Assembly (NCBI GenBank): GCA_026168455.1
Contig: CM047426.1
Span: 75,667,986 to 75,731,985 of the forward strand
Direction: 5' to 3'
Source: Theocolax elegans
Taxonomy: Eukaryota > Arthropoda > Insecta > Hymenoptera > Cerocephalidae
DNA length: 64,000 bases
Shown here: positions 1-10,221 of the stretch, piece after piece
How the letters are laid out: each line of letters begins with the position of its first letter
Numbering within the stretch: position 1 is the first letter of the stretch
The notes under the pieces: generated by a model
What the model was told of the DNA's origin: nothing
Seen by the model: only the letters and a program-made list of their open reading frames with translations
Database searches by the model: none
Program-made: the position numbers and the translations under genes

Positions 1-863
1 CCAAAAATAAAGAAAATTCCGTTATTTTTTCGACGTTTTCTAATATATCTCATAAAGGCGTCTTTTAAAATGGCTTAAATTAATAAGGTACGCTTATTAT
101 ATCACAATAAGGTCGCCCAGTATTTTTGTTTTAGGCACGAATATTAAGGGTAGCAACGAGGGGTGAAATCGGCCAAAAATAGAGAAAATTTCGTTTTTTT
201 TTCGACATTTTCTAATATATCTCATAAAGGCGTCTTTTAAAATGGCTTAAATTAATAAGGTACACTTATTAAAACGCAATAAGGGTGTCCTGAGATTTTG
301 TTATCCGGCACGAATATTAAGGTTAGCATCGCGGGCCAAAATAGAGAAAATCCCGTTTTTTTCACGTTTTCTAATATATCTCAAAAAGGATCTTTCAAAA
401 TGGCTTAAATTAATAAGGTACGCTTATTATATCACAATAAGGTCGCCCAGTATTTTTTTTTTTAGGCACGAAAAATAGAAAAAAATTTCGTTTTTTTTTC
501 GTCGTTTTCTAATATATCTCAAAAAGGTGTCTTTTAAAATGGCTTAAATTAATAAGGTACGCTTATTATATCACAATAAGATTGCCCAGTATTTTTTTTA
601 GGCACGAATATTAAGGGTAGCAACGAGGGGTGAAATCGGCCAAAAATAGAGAATATTCCGTTTTTTTTGTGATTTTCTATTGTACTCAAAAAGGCATCTT
701 TTAAAATGGCAAAGTTAATAAGGTAAGCTTATTATAACGCAATAAAGGTGTCCATTGATTTTTTTTATCCGGAACGTATATTAATGTAGGCTGGGTGAAA
801 TCGACAAAAAATAGGGTAAATCTCTGATTTTTTTTTTGAGATATAATAGAAAGACGCCAAGGA
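1..863. repeat. Tandem satellite, about 165-170 bp unit, direct copies
   Basis: About five head-to-tail copies of a unit that begins with CCAAAAATAGAGAAAATT, continues through CTAATATATCTCATAAAGG and AATGGCTTAAATTAATAAGG and ends in GGTGAAATCGG. Unit starts are near 1, 173, 339, 472 and 640. The third copy is shortened internally. Each contains the same AATAAGGTRCRCTTATT palindromic piece. No coding potential. It probably continues left of the window. Confidence 0.85.
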
Positions 864-1200
864 ATAATCATTCCGGATTAAAAAAACCATTGGGCACTCT
901 TATTGCGTTTTAATTAATAACCTTATTAATTTAAGCCATTTTAAAAGAAGCTTTTTTGAGATATAATAGAAAACGCGGAAAAAGCGGAATTTTCTCTATG
1001 TTTGGCCGATTTCACCATGCGATGCAACCCTTAGGATTCGCTCCGGATAAAAAACTCTCAGGACACCCTTATTGTGATATAATAAGCTTTCCTTATTATT
1101 TTAAGCTATTTTAAAAGAAGCCATTTTGACATATGTTAGAAGACATCAAAAGAAAAACTTGTTGAGCTCATATTGTGATATAATAAGCCTACCTTATTAT
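864..1200. repeat. Same satellite in inverted orientation
   Basis: From about 864 the satellite reads on the other strand (TTAATTTAAGCCATTTTAAA, then GGCCGATTTCACC), with two to three degraded copies. The switch point around 830-870 makes the array a large imperfect palindrome. Confidence 0.75.
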
Positions 1201-1210
1201 TATAAGCTAT

Positions 1211-2183
1211 TTTAAACCGATGAAATAAAATATTATCAGAATATGATTTATTTGTTTTTGATGAATTTCTCCGATTAACAACAAGTAAAAAAATGTAAGA
1301 ATTTTTTTAATAGCAATCGAATTTTTTACTTCTAGTATAAATCCCATTTTAAAAAAATTAATAATTATTTAATAAATTATTTGATTATTTAATGACTTAT
1401 AGCCACAAAATACAAAATTTATTAGAATATGAATTCAATGCGCTTCTTGTATTGGATTATTGGGTTATTTATCTCATTGAGTGCAAATAAAAATATGCGA
1501 GGTTTAATTTTATTGTCCTTCATTTTATCTACTCGTAGTCTAAATGCGTATTTACAAAAATTAATTATATTGTTATCATTTTTTTGAACATTTAGCGCCT
1601 TTTAACCGATGAAATAAAATATTATCAGAATATGATTTAAGTGTTTTTGATGAATTTCTCCGATTAACAACAAGTAAAAAAATGTAAGAATTTTTTTTAA
1701 TATCGATCGCATCCTTTACTTCTAGTATAAATCCCATTTTACAAAAATTAATAATTATTTAATAAATTATTTGATTATTTAATGACTTATAGCCACAAAA
1801 TACAAAATTTATTCGAATATGAATTCAATGCGCTTCTTGTATTGGGTTATTGGGTTATTGGGTTATTGGGTTATTTATCTCATTGAGTGCAAATAAAAAT
1901 ATGCGAGGTTTAATTTTATTGTCCTTCATTTTTTCTACTCGTAGTGTAAATGCTTATTTACAAAAATTGATTATATTTGTTATCATTTTTTTGAACATTT
2001 AGCGCCTTTTAACCGATGAAATTAAATATTATCAGAATATGATTTATTTGTTTTTGATGAATTTCTCCGATTAACAAGTAAAAAAATGTAAGAATTTTTT
2101 TTAATATCGATCGTATTTTTTACTTCTAGTATAAATCCCATTTTAAAAAAATTAATAATTATTTAATAATTATTTGATTATTC
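1211..2183. repeat. Second tandem repeat, unit about 390-407 bp
   Basis: Three direct copies starting at TTTTAACCGATGAAATAAA (1211, about 1600 and 2007). The third is truncated near 2183. The second copy is longer because a GGGTTATT octamer is expanded near 1846-1875. AT-rich, no ORF. Confidence 0.85.
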
Positions 2184-2248
2184 AGGTTCCCGGTGCCAAG
2201 TTGTAAAACCACAAACCGTCACTGGTTTTCAGACCAATGACTGTCGAT

Positions 2249-2431
2249 TCATCTTTTCTTTTGCTGGTCTTCAGGCTGATTATCGTTACACATGATTGTA
2301 ATAGTAATAAGCATACTAATAAATATGTATACTCCTATCGCCTTCCATTTCGGTCTTGGTGAAATATGCAGGTTTTTGAGTTTTAATCGGTGTGAAACAG
2401 TTGAATCTTTCTCTGCAATTATATATTCCAT
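2249..2431 (-). CDS. Small ORF with one predicted membrane segment (possible exon)
   Basis: Sixty codons on the minus strand starting MEYIIAEKD. A charged N-terminal half (KLKNLHISPRPKWK) is followed by a hydrophobic stretch (about residues 33-47, VYIFISMLITITIM) and a charged tail (DNQPEDQQKKR). That layout would suit a type II membrane protein N-terminus, but no family is recognised and no convincing splice donor follows. It lies in a non-repetitive stretch, which is the main reason for listing it. It may be chance. Confidence 0.2.
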   Translation of the reverse strand: MEYIIAEKDSTVSHRLKLKNLHISPRPKWKAIGVYIFISMLITITIMCNDNQPEDQQKKR

Positions 2432-3052
2432 GTAATTGTCAATAGCTATTACATTTTTGTATTAAACAAACTTTTAAAACTGGGAGTAGTCCAAAGCTCG
2501 TAAAAAAGGATGTAAAGTTTACTACACTCTCAACCCAAGCCAAACATCCAAAGTTTGGCTACATTTTCGAACAGAGATCAGAAAATGAGAACCGAAGTTA
2601 TTTTGTCGAAGTCCCCTAGGAATTTCGAAAGATTAACTTTATTTGACTCTAGGCCCTTTGTATGATAACCCGATAGAAAAACATATCCATCAATTCAGAG
2701 AATGATACTCGTTTAGCGAATTTATAAATAAATGATTTGTAAATTATCCAATAAATACGTACCATCCTCATGAATATACACTCGGCATTTACCTCTTCAC
2801 TCATAACGATGTTATTAATAAAACAACGTAAATATTCACAAAAATATTAAAGTTTTTTCTTTTAATTTAAATGAAACGATATTGTAAAGAAGAGACTTCA
2901 CCAACGCCTAACCAGCTACTAATTTAATTTTATATATGAACACTATATTATCACTGCATATTGTCTTCTTGCCATGATATGTAATATACGATAATAAATT
3001 ATCAGTAGTGTATAAATGTACTCTGTGAATCACGATTAGGTTAACACATTAT
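2432..3052. other. Unassigned AT-rich sequence before scaffold gap
   Basis: No ORF, repeat copy or RNA feature recognised. Confidence 0.6.
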
Positions 3053-3152
3053 NNNNNNNNNNNNNNNNNNNNNNNNNNNNNNNNNNNNNNNNNNNNNNNN
3101 NNNNNNNNNNNNNNNNNNNNNNNNNNNNNNNNNNNNNNNNNNNNNNNNNNNN
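3053..3152. other. Assembly gap of 100 N
   Basis: Exactly 100 N, the usual placeholder for a gap of unknown size. The element cut by it (3153-3283) is therefore only partly seen, and order across the gap rests on scaffolding. Confidence 0.98.
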
Positions 3153-3283
3153 GTTTGGAGTTTTAGCCGGTAAGAATCCGGCACTGGCGACGAGTGCGGA
3201 CCCTCGTCGTCGTCTTATGTAAGATTTCTCCAGTTTCCCACGAAAAAAAAAATAAATAAATAAATAAATAAAAATAATAATAA
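3153..3283 (+). mobile_element. 3-prime end of a non-LTR retrotransposon (copy A)
   Basis: The block GTTTGGAGTTTTAGCCGG...GACGAGTGCGGA...TTTCCCAC (3153-3240) is repeated at 4384-4448, where it ends copy B. Here it is followed by an A-rich (AAAT)n/(AAT)n tail at 3241-3283. This is the expected layout of a 3-prime UTR plus tail. The body of copy A is lost in the gap. Compared with copy B it has an extra CCCTCGTCGTCGTC segment. Confidence 0.75.
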
Positions 3284-4500
3284 TCCCCGCGGGCTGTCCT
3301 GTTCCCGTATGCGGCGCGTCCCCTGGGTAGCGGATGGGGGAAAGCTCGTCACGCTTGCGTAAAGGGTAGACGTGAAACAAAATAGCCTCCGTGGACCAAA
3401 CAGTTGAAGAAGGATGATGAGCAAGCGAATGGAATACCTACTACCCCAAGCGGGCAGCTCCAAACTAGGAGTCAATCCCGCCGTCGGTTCCGATCGGGTG
3501 AAAGCCCCGGTGGCCGGCGCTGGCCTCACGGATTTTGGGGGAGGCCACCAAGCGCTTTGTTCTATGAACACGTTAGAGGTGGGGCTCTCGAAAGAAAACC
3601 CTCAACAGCAGCCGTCGTTGCAGATGTTGAGTGTTGCATCCGCAAACAGGTTACGAAGCGGCAGCGTTACCAGCCTTGGTAGTGCCATCAGTGGCATCTC
3701 TGCCTATAGTAAGGAATCTCAAGAGGAGATCAAAATATTCCACAAGGAATACGAGAAGATAGAAACCACCTACGACCACCTACGACCACCTAAAAAGCGA
3801 ACTGCAGGCTATATTGGCTGCTTGTGCAGAGTAGCCTAACATCTCCATGGTTGTGAAGACAGGGCTGAAGACCGTATACACTCTTGTACAAGAGTTCTAT
3901 GGGAAAACCAAGAAGATGTTTTCGGCAGTCGACGATTACAAGTGCCAAGTCGAGGATTATCGAGTTGGTCACGAGAATCGTCGGCGGTCTAAGAGAAGAG
4001 ACATAATAGCTAAAGCCGTTTTTACGGCTACAGCTAGAATGCAGGCTCAGAAGAAGAAGCCTCGAAGGAGAGTACCACTACGTGGCATGGACAAGGAGCA
4101 ATCCAAGTCCGCGTCAGTGGCGGGAAAAAAGCCGATAGTCAAGTCGGGTCAGGCGCCTCTTGATAGGAGAAAGCGCCAGATGGCGCCGGTATCCACCCTG
4201 GTGGTCACTGTCGCGAGGGACCGTACGTTTGCTGAAGTCTTGGGGAAGCTCCGAAAGGAAGTCAACCCGGACGACAGCGGCGCCCAGGTTCTGAGCGTAC
4301 GGCCGACAGGGCGGGGAGATGTCCTGCTCCGGCTGGGCAAGAATGTGAAAAACAGTTCCGGGCTGGGCAGGTGAAAGCGCTGGGTTTGGAGTTTTAGCCG
4401 GTAAGAATCCGGCACTGGCGACGAGTGCGGATTTCTCAAGTTTCCCACAAAAAAAAAAAAAATAATAATAATAATAATAATAACAATAACAACAACAATA
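3284..4500 (+). mobile_element. Non-LTR retrotransposon copy B, ORF1 only
   Basis: Starts directly after the (AAT)n tail of copy A with a GC-rich leader (CCCCGCGGGCTGTCC), carries a gag-like ORF1 (3414-4374), then the same 3-prime UTR as copy A (4384-4448) and an A13 plus (AAT)n tail to about 4500. There is no reverse transcriptase ORF between ORF1 and the UTR. It is therefore either internally deleted or a non-autonomous derivative mobilised by an R1-like partner. Base composition is far more GC-rich than the flanks. Confidence 0.7.
3414..4374 (+). pseudogene. ORF1 (gag-like) of R1-clade-like non-LTR element, broken
   Basis: Two frames make one ORF1. 3414-3839 (MMSKRMEYLLPQAGSS...) is Ser/Gly-rich and then coiled-coil-like (ESQEEIKIFHKEYEKIETTY). 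3847-4374 holds a basic region (ENRRRSKRRD, KKKPRRRVPL) and a C-terminal segment with TFAEVLGKLRKEV and GRGDVLLRLG, a pattern typical of R1/Waldo-type ORF1 proteins just before the zinc knuckles. No CCHC knuckles remain; the ORF stops at 4374. The break is explained by a perfect 10-bp tandem duplication (TACGACCACC at 3771-3780 and 3781-3790) which shifts the frame. A TAG at about 3835 would still interrupt the other frame. The role would be RNA binding in the retrotransposition RNP. The family call rests on pattern memory. Confidence 0.6.
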
Positions 4501-4891
4501 GTTCCATTTTATACTTAAGAATGCACAATACCGTGAATACCAAATGTTACAACAGTACACGACAGGTCTTCTATTTTAAATCACCAATACTAAATGAGCG
4601 GATCTGGGTTTCCGCCCAAATAGATATAATATTGGTAGTATATTATTTATTAATTAATTTACTTAAATTATATTAATGTAAATAACATTTAAAAAAATTA
4701 TTTTATTTAGTGACAGCATTTTGTATTTAAAAATTGATGTATTCAGTGTTACCAACTGAAGCAAATTTTGTTCGGATTTTCTAAGGTTGGCAACATTAGT
4801 TTCACTTTACATCTTGCTCTTGCTTGCTATTCTTGTTCATTCCTGCAAGCGCCGTCATACTATTACGAAGACCGCTTAACGATATTTTTTA
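4501..4891. other. Unassigned AT-rich interval
   Basis: Nothing recognised apart from a possible promoter/leader for the two-exon ORF starting at 4892. Confidence 0.5.
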
Positions 4892-5361
4892 ATGAGAATG
4901 GCAGGATCGTCGAGTAAGTAAATAATTCTATTGTAAAAATATTCTTAAAAAGATGTACAATTATACAATTCTAAGAATGAAGGGGAGGTAGCGCATTCTG
5001 CGCCCTCCTCACGCTATTCAAAACTCTGTAAAAAATTAAGATTTTATAATTTCTTTTTATAGGGCACACAAGGCGAAGCTGCCCAACAACCAGCGAAACT
5101 GAGTTTCCACCCTTGCCTCCTACTGGTAGCAAGCAAACCGCGGCAAGGAGCAACAACCTTCATCTCCGGTTCAAACTATACTGCAGCAGCAGCAACCTAC
5201 AACTTCTGTCGCCGTACACCAGCTGCCTGCAGCAGCTTCGGTTGCAGTGCAGCCGCTACCTGCAGCAGCTCCGGTTCCAGTGCAGCAGCTACCTGCAGCA
5301 GTTCTCTGGAGCAGTAGCAGCAACCAGGTGCAAAAGTATGTATTTGCATTTTAATTTTTAA
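4892..5361 (+). CDS. Possible two-exon gene, unknown product (about 106 aa)
   Basis: Exon 1 (4892-4913) is ATG AGA ATG GCA GGA TCG TCG A and is followed by a textbook donor, GTAAGT at 4914. The acceptor TTCTTTTTATAG ends at 5062. Joining phase 1 gives an open frame to the stop at 5361: MRMAGSSRHTRRSCPTTSE, then PPLPPTGSKQ, then a Leu/Gln/Cys-rich repeat (TSCLQQLRLQCSRYLQQLRF). The repeat comes from an imperfect CTGCAGCAG-type minisatellite, and other frames of it are also open, so the reading frame is uncertain. No domain is recognised. Further donors (GTGCAA, GTATGT near 5327-5342) could extend the gene downstream. It could be a TE accessory ORF, as it sits just upstream of the Crypton. Confidence 0.4.
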
Positions 5362-5559
5362 TTTATGTTTCAATTAATTAATGTCAAAACGGTCAAATTA
5401 TTTTTCTATTTTTATAATTGTTATTAAATGATAAATTCAATATGTGATTCTATTTTTTTAACATGGTTTTAAAAAGTTATGTCTTTTTAATCTTCAAAAC
5501 GTAAAATATTTATTGTGTTTTTCTGAAGGGTTAAAATTGATCATTAAGCATTGAACACT

Positions 5560-7900
5560 TATTAGTTATATTTAAAGGCAACAGATGAATGTAAACTGAC
5601 ACATAGACATGATGCGAGCAAGAATCTTAAGTACGTAGTCAAAATATTTAGATAACATCCATATATTATTAATGTCATTTAAAAAGTAGAAAAGTTTAGT
5701 AAAACAATTTAATAAATTTTTCTTCCTATATGGGTCAAAAATACGCGTTTCGTCTCTGTTCAGAAACATCGAAACTCGATGTTCCCTCCCTTTCTGCCGA
5801 TCTGCGCGCCACCCTAATACTTCCCTCCCTGCTTGACGACATACAGATATGCATACATATACAGCGAAAAAGCCGAAAAAGTAAGGCAATATCGATCGAC
5901 AAAGTGCACGCACGCAAGATCGCGAGTGAATCATTTTTTATATACGAAGAATCGAGAAAAAGTGCAAGATAAAAACCTTTTACCCTACACATCTTACGAG
6001 TGTCTCGCAATTGCAGTCTGCAATAGGAGATACTACTGGATCTGTAACAGTTTTCGCCGCCGAGAACTGCGCGAGACCGGAACGGACAGCGAATAGAAAG
6101 AATCAGGTACGCTTAATACATCATCGTTGTGTGTTTCTACTTTTAAAATCATCTTTTATATTTATACACACATTACGTTTCAACTTAACCTATAATTATC
6201 ATTGTCATACATTTTTCATTTAATTTACAAGGTTAAGAAAATAATATAATTTTCAGAATAATGAATTCAAGTGATTGTTCATCTAATGACAGCACTGACG
6301 AAGAGGAAACGATTCGTGATTTTGAAAAGGAGGCTCAAACAGTTTTACACGAAAAAATTTTACCTACAAAATCTGCTAATCGCTACAATCTAGTATATGA
6401 AACATTTGTAAAATGGATGGAAGACAACAAGACAAATAGCTTTGAAGAAAATGTTTTAATTTGTTATTTTACAGATTTACAAAAGAAAGTAGGCCCAAGT
6501 ACTTTATGGAGTGTGTGGTCAATGCTAAAGAAAATGCTCAATTTAAAACATAATATTGATATAAATACGTACCTTAACTTAAAAGCTATTCTTAAAAATA
6601 ATGCTAAAGGGCACAAAGCGAAAAAATCTCTTGCACTCACTTGGGATCAAGTCATGAACTTTATAAATAATGCAGATAATTATATCTACTTGGGCGCAAA
6701 GGTACGTATTATAAATTACGCATGTGCTTTTTTCTGTTCTTTTTTGCATTCAATGATCTTCTTAATTCTTTTAAATTTTTCAGGTCGTACTCATTTTTGG
6801 CATTTGTGGCGCATTGAGATGCATTGAATTTACCAACATGAAATATACTCACGTGGAAGACAAAATGACAAATTGATAGTAATGGTGCAAGATACAAAGA
6901 CTTATATCGACAGAAACTTTGTCATTGGCCCATTATTTTATGCACATATTAAAAAATACATTTCGTTAAGACCTTCAGATGAGTTCACCGATAGATTTTT
7001 TGTACAGTATATTAATGGCAAATGCACTCGACAAGTTATGGGGAAAAATAAGATTGGCTCTACGCCTTCCACAATCGCTTCTTATCTAGGGTTGGAAAAT
7101 CCGACCAAATATACTGGGCATTGCTTTCGTAGGACCTCAGCAACATTATTATCTAATTCAGGTGCCAATATGCCAATGATAAAGCAATTAGGAGGCTGGA
7201 AGTCAGACACAGTAGCTAATGGGTATATTTCTGAGTCGATGAGGACAAAAGATCTACTTTTTCAAGGTAAACCTATTTTATTTTTTTTTAATTAAATTTT
7301 TTATCAAAAATTAAAATAATAAACTTTTTAGGAATTACTTATGAAAACAAGATTGATTCTTCGCATGCTACACCATCAACAAGCAAACAAATTTGTCCGA
7401 ACAATGGTCAAAAATCAATCGATGAAATTGATCAATTGGATTTCACGTATGAAGATTTTTGTGAACCTATAGACCAATCAAACTCATCAGTCGAGTTCAC
7501 CACTGCGAAGGGAAATCGAGTCCCATTGTTAAATATTGAAAATACAAGCAATGTATCTCGTAAGCGTTTCACTGAAAAATCACCAGTTAAGATCTCTTTC
7601 AATCAACCAAAAAAGAAACTGAAGATCCAAGAAACTGCTGGTACTTCGACTACGAGAAACGTTGATAATGTACAATCAATTAGCGACAAAGATTTAAATG
7701 TACCAAACTGCAACAAAGAAACCAATGTTTTGTTCCAAAACTGCGTTATTAATGGCAATATTATTAATAATTACTATTATTATCAAAAAAATGATTCAAA
7801 TTAAAATGTCAATTTGAAATATTAATTAAAAATACTATTTATTACTATTGTACAAATAAATATTACTATTGCTTATCCTACATTAAAGTATAGTGATTTG
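5560..7900 (+). mobile_element. Crypton-type element, most complete copy
   Basis: The left part (about 5560-6256) is shared in inverted orientation with the 2.1-kb units at 12580-16732 and with the partial copy at 10320-11170, giving an approximate left edge near 5560. It contains a GC-richer leader (5725-6106, CGCGTTTCG, CTTCCCTCCCTGCTTGACGAC), a 5-prime UTR intron (6107-6256, CAG/GTACGC to TTTTCAG/A), the tyrosine recombinase gene (6261-7804) and AATAAA signals around 7854. No terminal inverted repeats are evident, as expected for Cryptons, which integrate by site-specific recombination. Termini were not proven. Confidence 0.65.
6261..7804 (+). pseudogene. Crypton tyrosine recombinase (YR), three coding exons with a 1-nt frameshift
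   Basis: Exon 1 (6261-6701, 147 codons) starts MNSSDCSSNDSTDEEETI and holds the SAM-like DNA-binding region (TFVKWMEDNKTNSFEE, LICYFTDLQKKVGPSTLW). Donor AAG/GTACGT, acceptor TTTTTCAG at 6783. Exon 2 (6784-7266) carries the catalytic half: GICGALRCIEF (first Arg, about residue 159), GHCFRRTSATLL (His-x-x-Arg), GGWKSDTVANGY (Trp/His position, then the presumed nucleophile Tyr). Exon 3 (7332-7804) encodes a polar tail ending NCVINGNIINNYYYY, a pattern common at the C-terminus of animal Crypton proteins. Expected length is about 465 aa. One base is missing in the A-run 6862-6865, which shifts the frame after HVED; everything else is open, so this is either a recent lesion or a homopolymer sequencing error. 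It would cut and rejoin DNA in the nucleus to move the element. R, H-x-x-R and Y are visible; the second catalytic Lys was not placed. Confidence 0.75.
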
Positions 7901-7917
7901 CTTTATTTTTTCGCTCT

Positions 7918-7991
7918 GGGTTTTACAGCATCCGCTAACCAACAACCCTCGCTTCGCTCGGGTCGTAAAAGTTAGCGGATACCGCAAACCC
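7918..7991. repeat. GC-rich hairpin A (GCTTCGC apex)
   Basis: Arms GGGTTT...CATCCGCTAAC and GTTAGCGGATACC...AAACCC enclose ACCCTCGCTTCGCTCGGGT, itself a perfect inverted repeat with GCTTCGC at 7951-7957. Sits just after the Crypton 3-prime end. No flanking duplication seen. Confidence 0.8.
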
Positions 7992-8029
7992 TTCGCTTGT
8001 TAAATATCAACTAATTTTTGACAGGTTAA

Positions 8030-8146
8030 CCTGTCAGCTTGCAGGGAGGAAAGGTAAATATGGCTGCGGCTATGGAGTAGACGGATTCTGCACGCTTTGT
8101 ACGTTTATATTATTAGTCGCGAATTTTCGACCCGATAGGAAGAAAA
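8030..8146 (-). repeat. Diverged copy of Crypton leader
   Basis: GCTTGCAGGGAGGAAAGG, TATGGCTGCGG and GCGAATTTTCGACCC match, in the same order and with substitutions, the leader seen at 15385-15500 (GTCAAGCAGGGAGGAAAG, ATGATGGCGCGC, GCGTATTTTCGACCC). It then runs into hairpin B. Confidence 0.55.
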
Positions 8147-8277
8147 ATAGTATACATTACACGGTACGAAAGTATATCATCCTTCTCGGCGGATTGCCCC
8201 CCTCGGCTTCGCCTCGGGTGCAATCGCTCCGCCGAGACGAATGATCGACTTTCGTCCCTGGTAATGTAATGTACTAT
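8147..8277. repeat. Hairpin element B with ATAGTATAC/GTACTAT ends
   Basis: 131 bp. Ends ATAGTATAC (8147-8155) and GTACTAT (8271-8277). Inner arms: ACGAAAGT...TCTCGGCGGA and TCCGCCGAGA...ACTTTCGT. Apex CCTCGGCTTCGCCTCGGG with GCTTCGC at 8206-8212. Whole sequence folds on itself. No ORF. Confidence 0.8.
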
Positions 8278-8282
8278 TGTGA

Positions 8283-8648
8283 GATAAACTATAATCATGT
8301 TATAAAACTTGACTCACTTAAACCTTCAATATATAATTCTAATTAATTTTATAGTTAGATTAAAGTGTACATGACAGAATCTTCTATTTTATTTTTAAAT
8401 TATGGTACGTGCGTCTCCTGCTTAAAAACAAACTACATCTTCTGCTGCTCCAAATCTTACCAAATTGTACAGGCATATTAAAATACATTCTAGGGGATCA
8501 GTAACAAAGTCTTACGTCTATAGGAAGGGACTACGTTGAGAAATAATCACTTACCAATTTTGAAAATGAAAATCTTGCTGAATATTTTGAAACCAACGCA
8601 TTGCTCACATATAAAACTTGGTACATGATCCCTCAGTGTGTACTTTAA
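8283..8648 (-). repeat. Partial inverted copy of the 2.1-kb macro-unit
   Basis: Reverse complement of about 13750-14120 and 15830-16205 (for example GGTACATGATCCCTCAGTG and CCTGCTTAAAAACAAACTAC). It is cut at 8648 by the TTAA element and resumes at 10222. Confidence 0.8.
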
Positions 8649-10217
8649 CCCATTTCCTCCCAAATGTCCATTTTGGCCATCAACTTTCAACAGCTTATTG
8701 CTATTTGTTTCACAACTCCCAAAAAATGCTAAAGCCATATTCCACTATTTTCGAGGTCGCTCTATCGATTCATCCCATTTAGAAAACGGAAAAATAATTT
8801 CCAGCCCCCGAATTTTCCATTTTAAAAAAAAAAAGCTTGTTTTTAAGGATTTTTTTTTCAAAAAAGTGCAATTTACAGTGCTTATGCACTTAGAAATTTA
8901 GTAAAATGAATGAAAACAGGGAGGTCGAGATCCAGTGTATAGAGTTATGCTATTTGGATATTTTATTTTTTTCGTCTAAGGGTTGTAAAACCACCCCTAA
9001 ATAGGACAATTTGACAATAACTAAGGTTGAATATGTATATTCACATATACACATATGCGTATGGATGTTTATGTTTTTGAGGGCGCTGATTTCGATTTTT
9101 AAGTTAAATATAGGAAATTCAAGATGGCGGACCCAATATGGCGACTGATAAATTTTGATTTCGCGTATTTTTTTCAAACTATGTTTAATCTACTGCAGGA
9201 ATCTCTTTCGGATTGTTGATGATGAATCCAACGTCATAAATTCAGAACTACACAATTATAAAGCATGTCTTCAATATGGCCTATTCAATATGGCGACCTT
9301 TTTTTTTCAAATTTTCAAGTTTTTGTACTATAGGAAGAAGGCTTGGTGTTCGGGGATTTTGGGTCCGCCAATTACAATTTTTATGTCAAATTTAGAATGT
9401 ATTTCGTAAAATTAAAAAAAGAAAAAAAACAAAATCAAAAAAGTAAAAAAAGAATAAAAACAAAAAAAAAAAACAAAAAAAAGTAAAATGATTCTCGGTA
9501 CATGTCTACCTCCTCGCGGTGAGAATCGGTAACAGTTATACTTACATACTGGCTAAAGACGTCGAAAAAAATTTAAGAACTGACAATTCGAAAAATAGTC
9601 GCCAAACTGAATCTGCCATTTTGAATTTACGAATTTGAATGTTGCAGTTTTGACCTTGCATTCGTCAACAACAATCCGAAAGAGCTTGAAAAAAAATACG
9701 CGAAATCAAAATCTATCGATCACCATATTGGGTCCGCCATCAGGAATTTCCTATATTTGACTTAAAAATCGAAATCAGCGCCCTCAACAAACATAACATC
9801 CATACGCATATGTGTATATGTGAATATACATATTCAACCTTAGTTATTGTCAAATTGTCCTATTTAGGGGTGGTTTTACAACCCTTAGGCGAAAAAATAA
9901 AATATCCAAATAGCATAACTCTATACACTGGACCTCGACCTCCCTGTTTTCATTCATTTTACTAAATTTCTAAGTGCATTAAGCACTGTAAATTGCACTT
10001 TTTGAAAAAAAAATCCTTAAAAACAAGCTTTTTTTTTTAAAATGGAAAATTCGGAGGCTGGAAATTATTTTTTCCGTTTTTCTAAATGGCATGAATCGAT
10101 AGAGCGACCTCGAAAATAGTGGAATATGGCTTTAGCATTTTTTGGGAGTTGTGAAAACAAATAGCAATAAGTTGTTGAAAAGTTGATGGCCAAAAGGACA
10201 TTTTGGGAGGAAATGGG
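8649..10217. mobile_element. piggyBac-like non-autonomous palindromic element (1569 bp)
   Basis: Flanked by TTAA (8645-8648 and 10218-10221). Ends are CCCATTTCCTCCCAAA and its reverse complement TTTGGGAGGAAATGGG. The outer 570 or so bases on each side are inverted copies of each other (arms about 8649-9230 and 9680-10217) around an A-rich centre (9410-9540). piggyBac elements insert at TTAA, duplicate it and begin with CCC, so the class is supported. The uninterrupted target (GTACTTTAATACATTT on the minus strand) exists at about 13747-13760 and 15827-15840, giving a direct empty-site proof. No transposase. Confidence 0.85.
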
Positions 10218-10221
10218 TTAA

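Noticed and set aside
1846..1875. GGGTTATT octamer run as telomere-like repeat
   Set aside because: Only three or four copies inside a satellite unit; not the insect TTAGG repeat.
3036..3380. ORF reading through the 100-N gap
   Set aside because: Its middle is undefined and its ends are antisense to retrotransposon sequence.
5113..5361. Poly-Gln/Ala/Ser proteins in the other frames of the CTGCAGCAG repeat
   Set aside because: All three frames are open across the minisatellite, so only the frame supported by the upstream exon and splice sites was kept, at low confidence.
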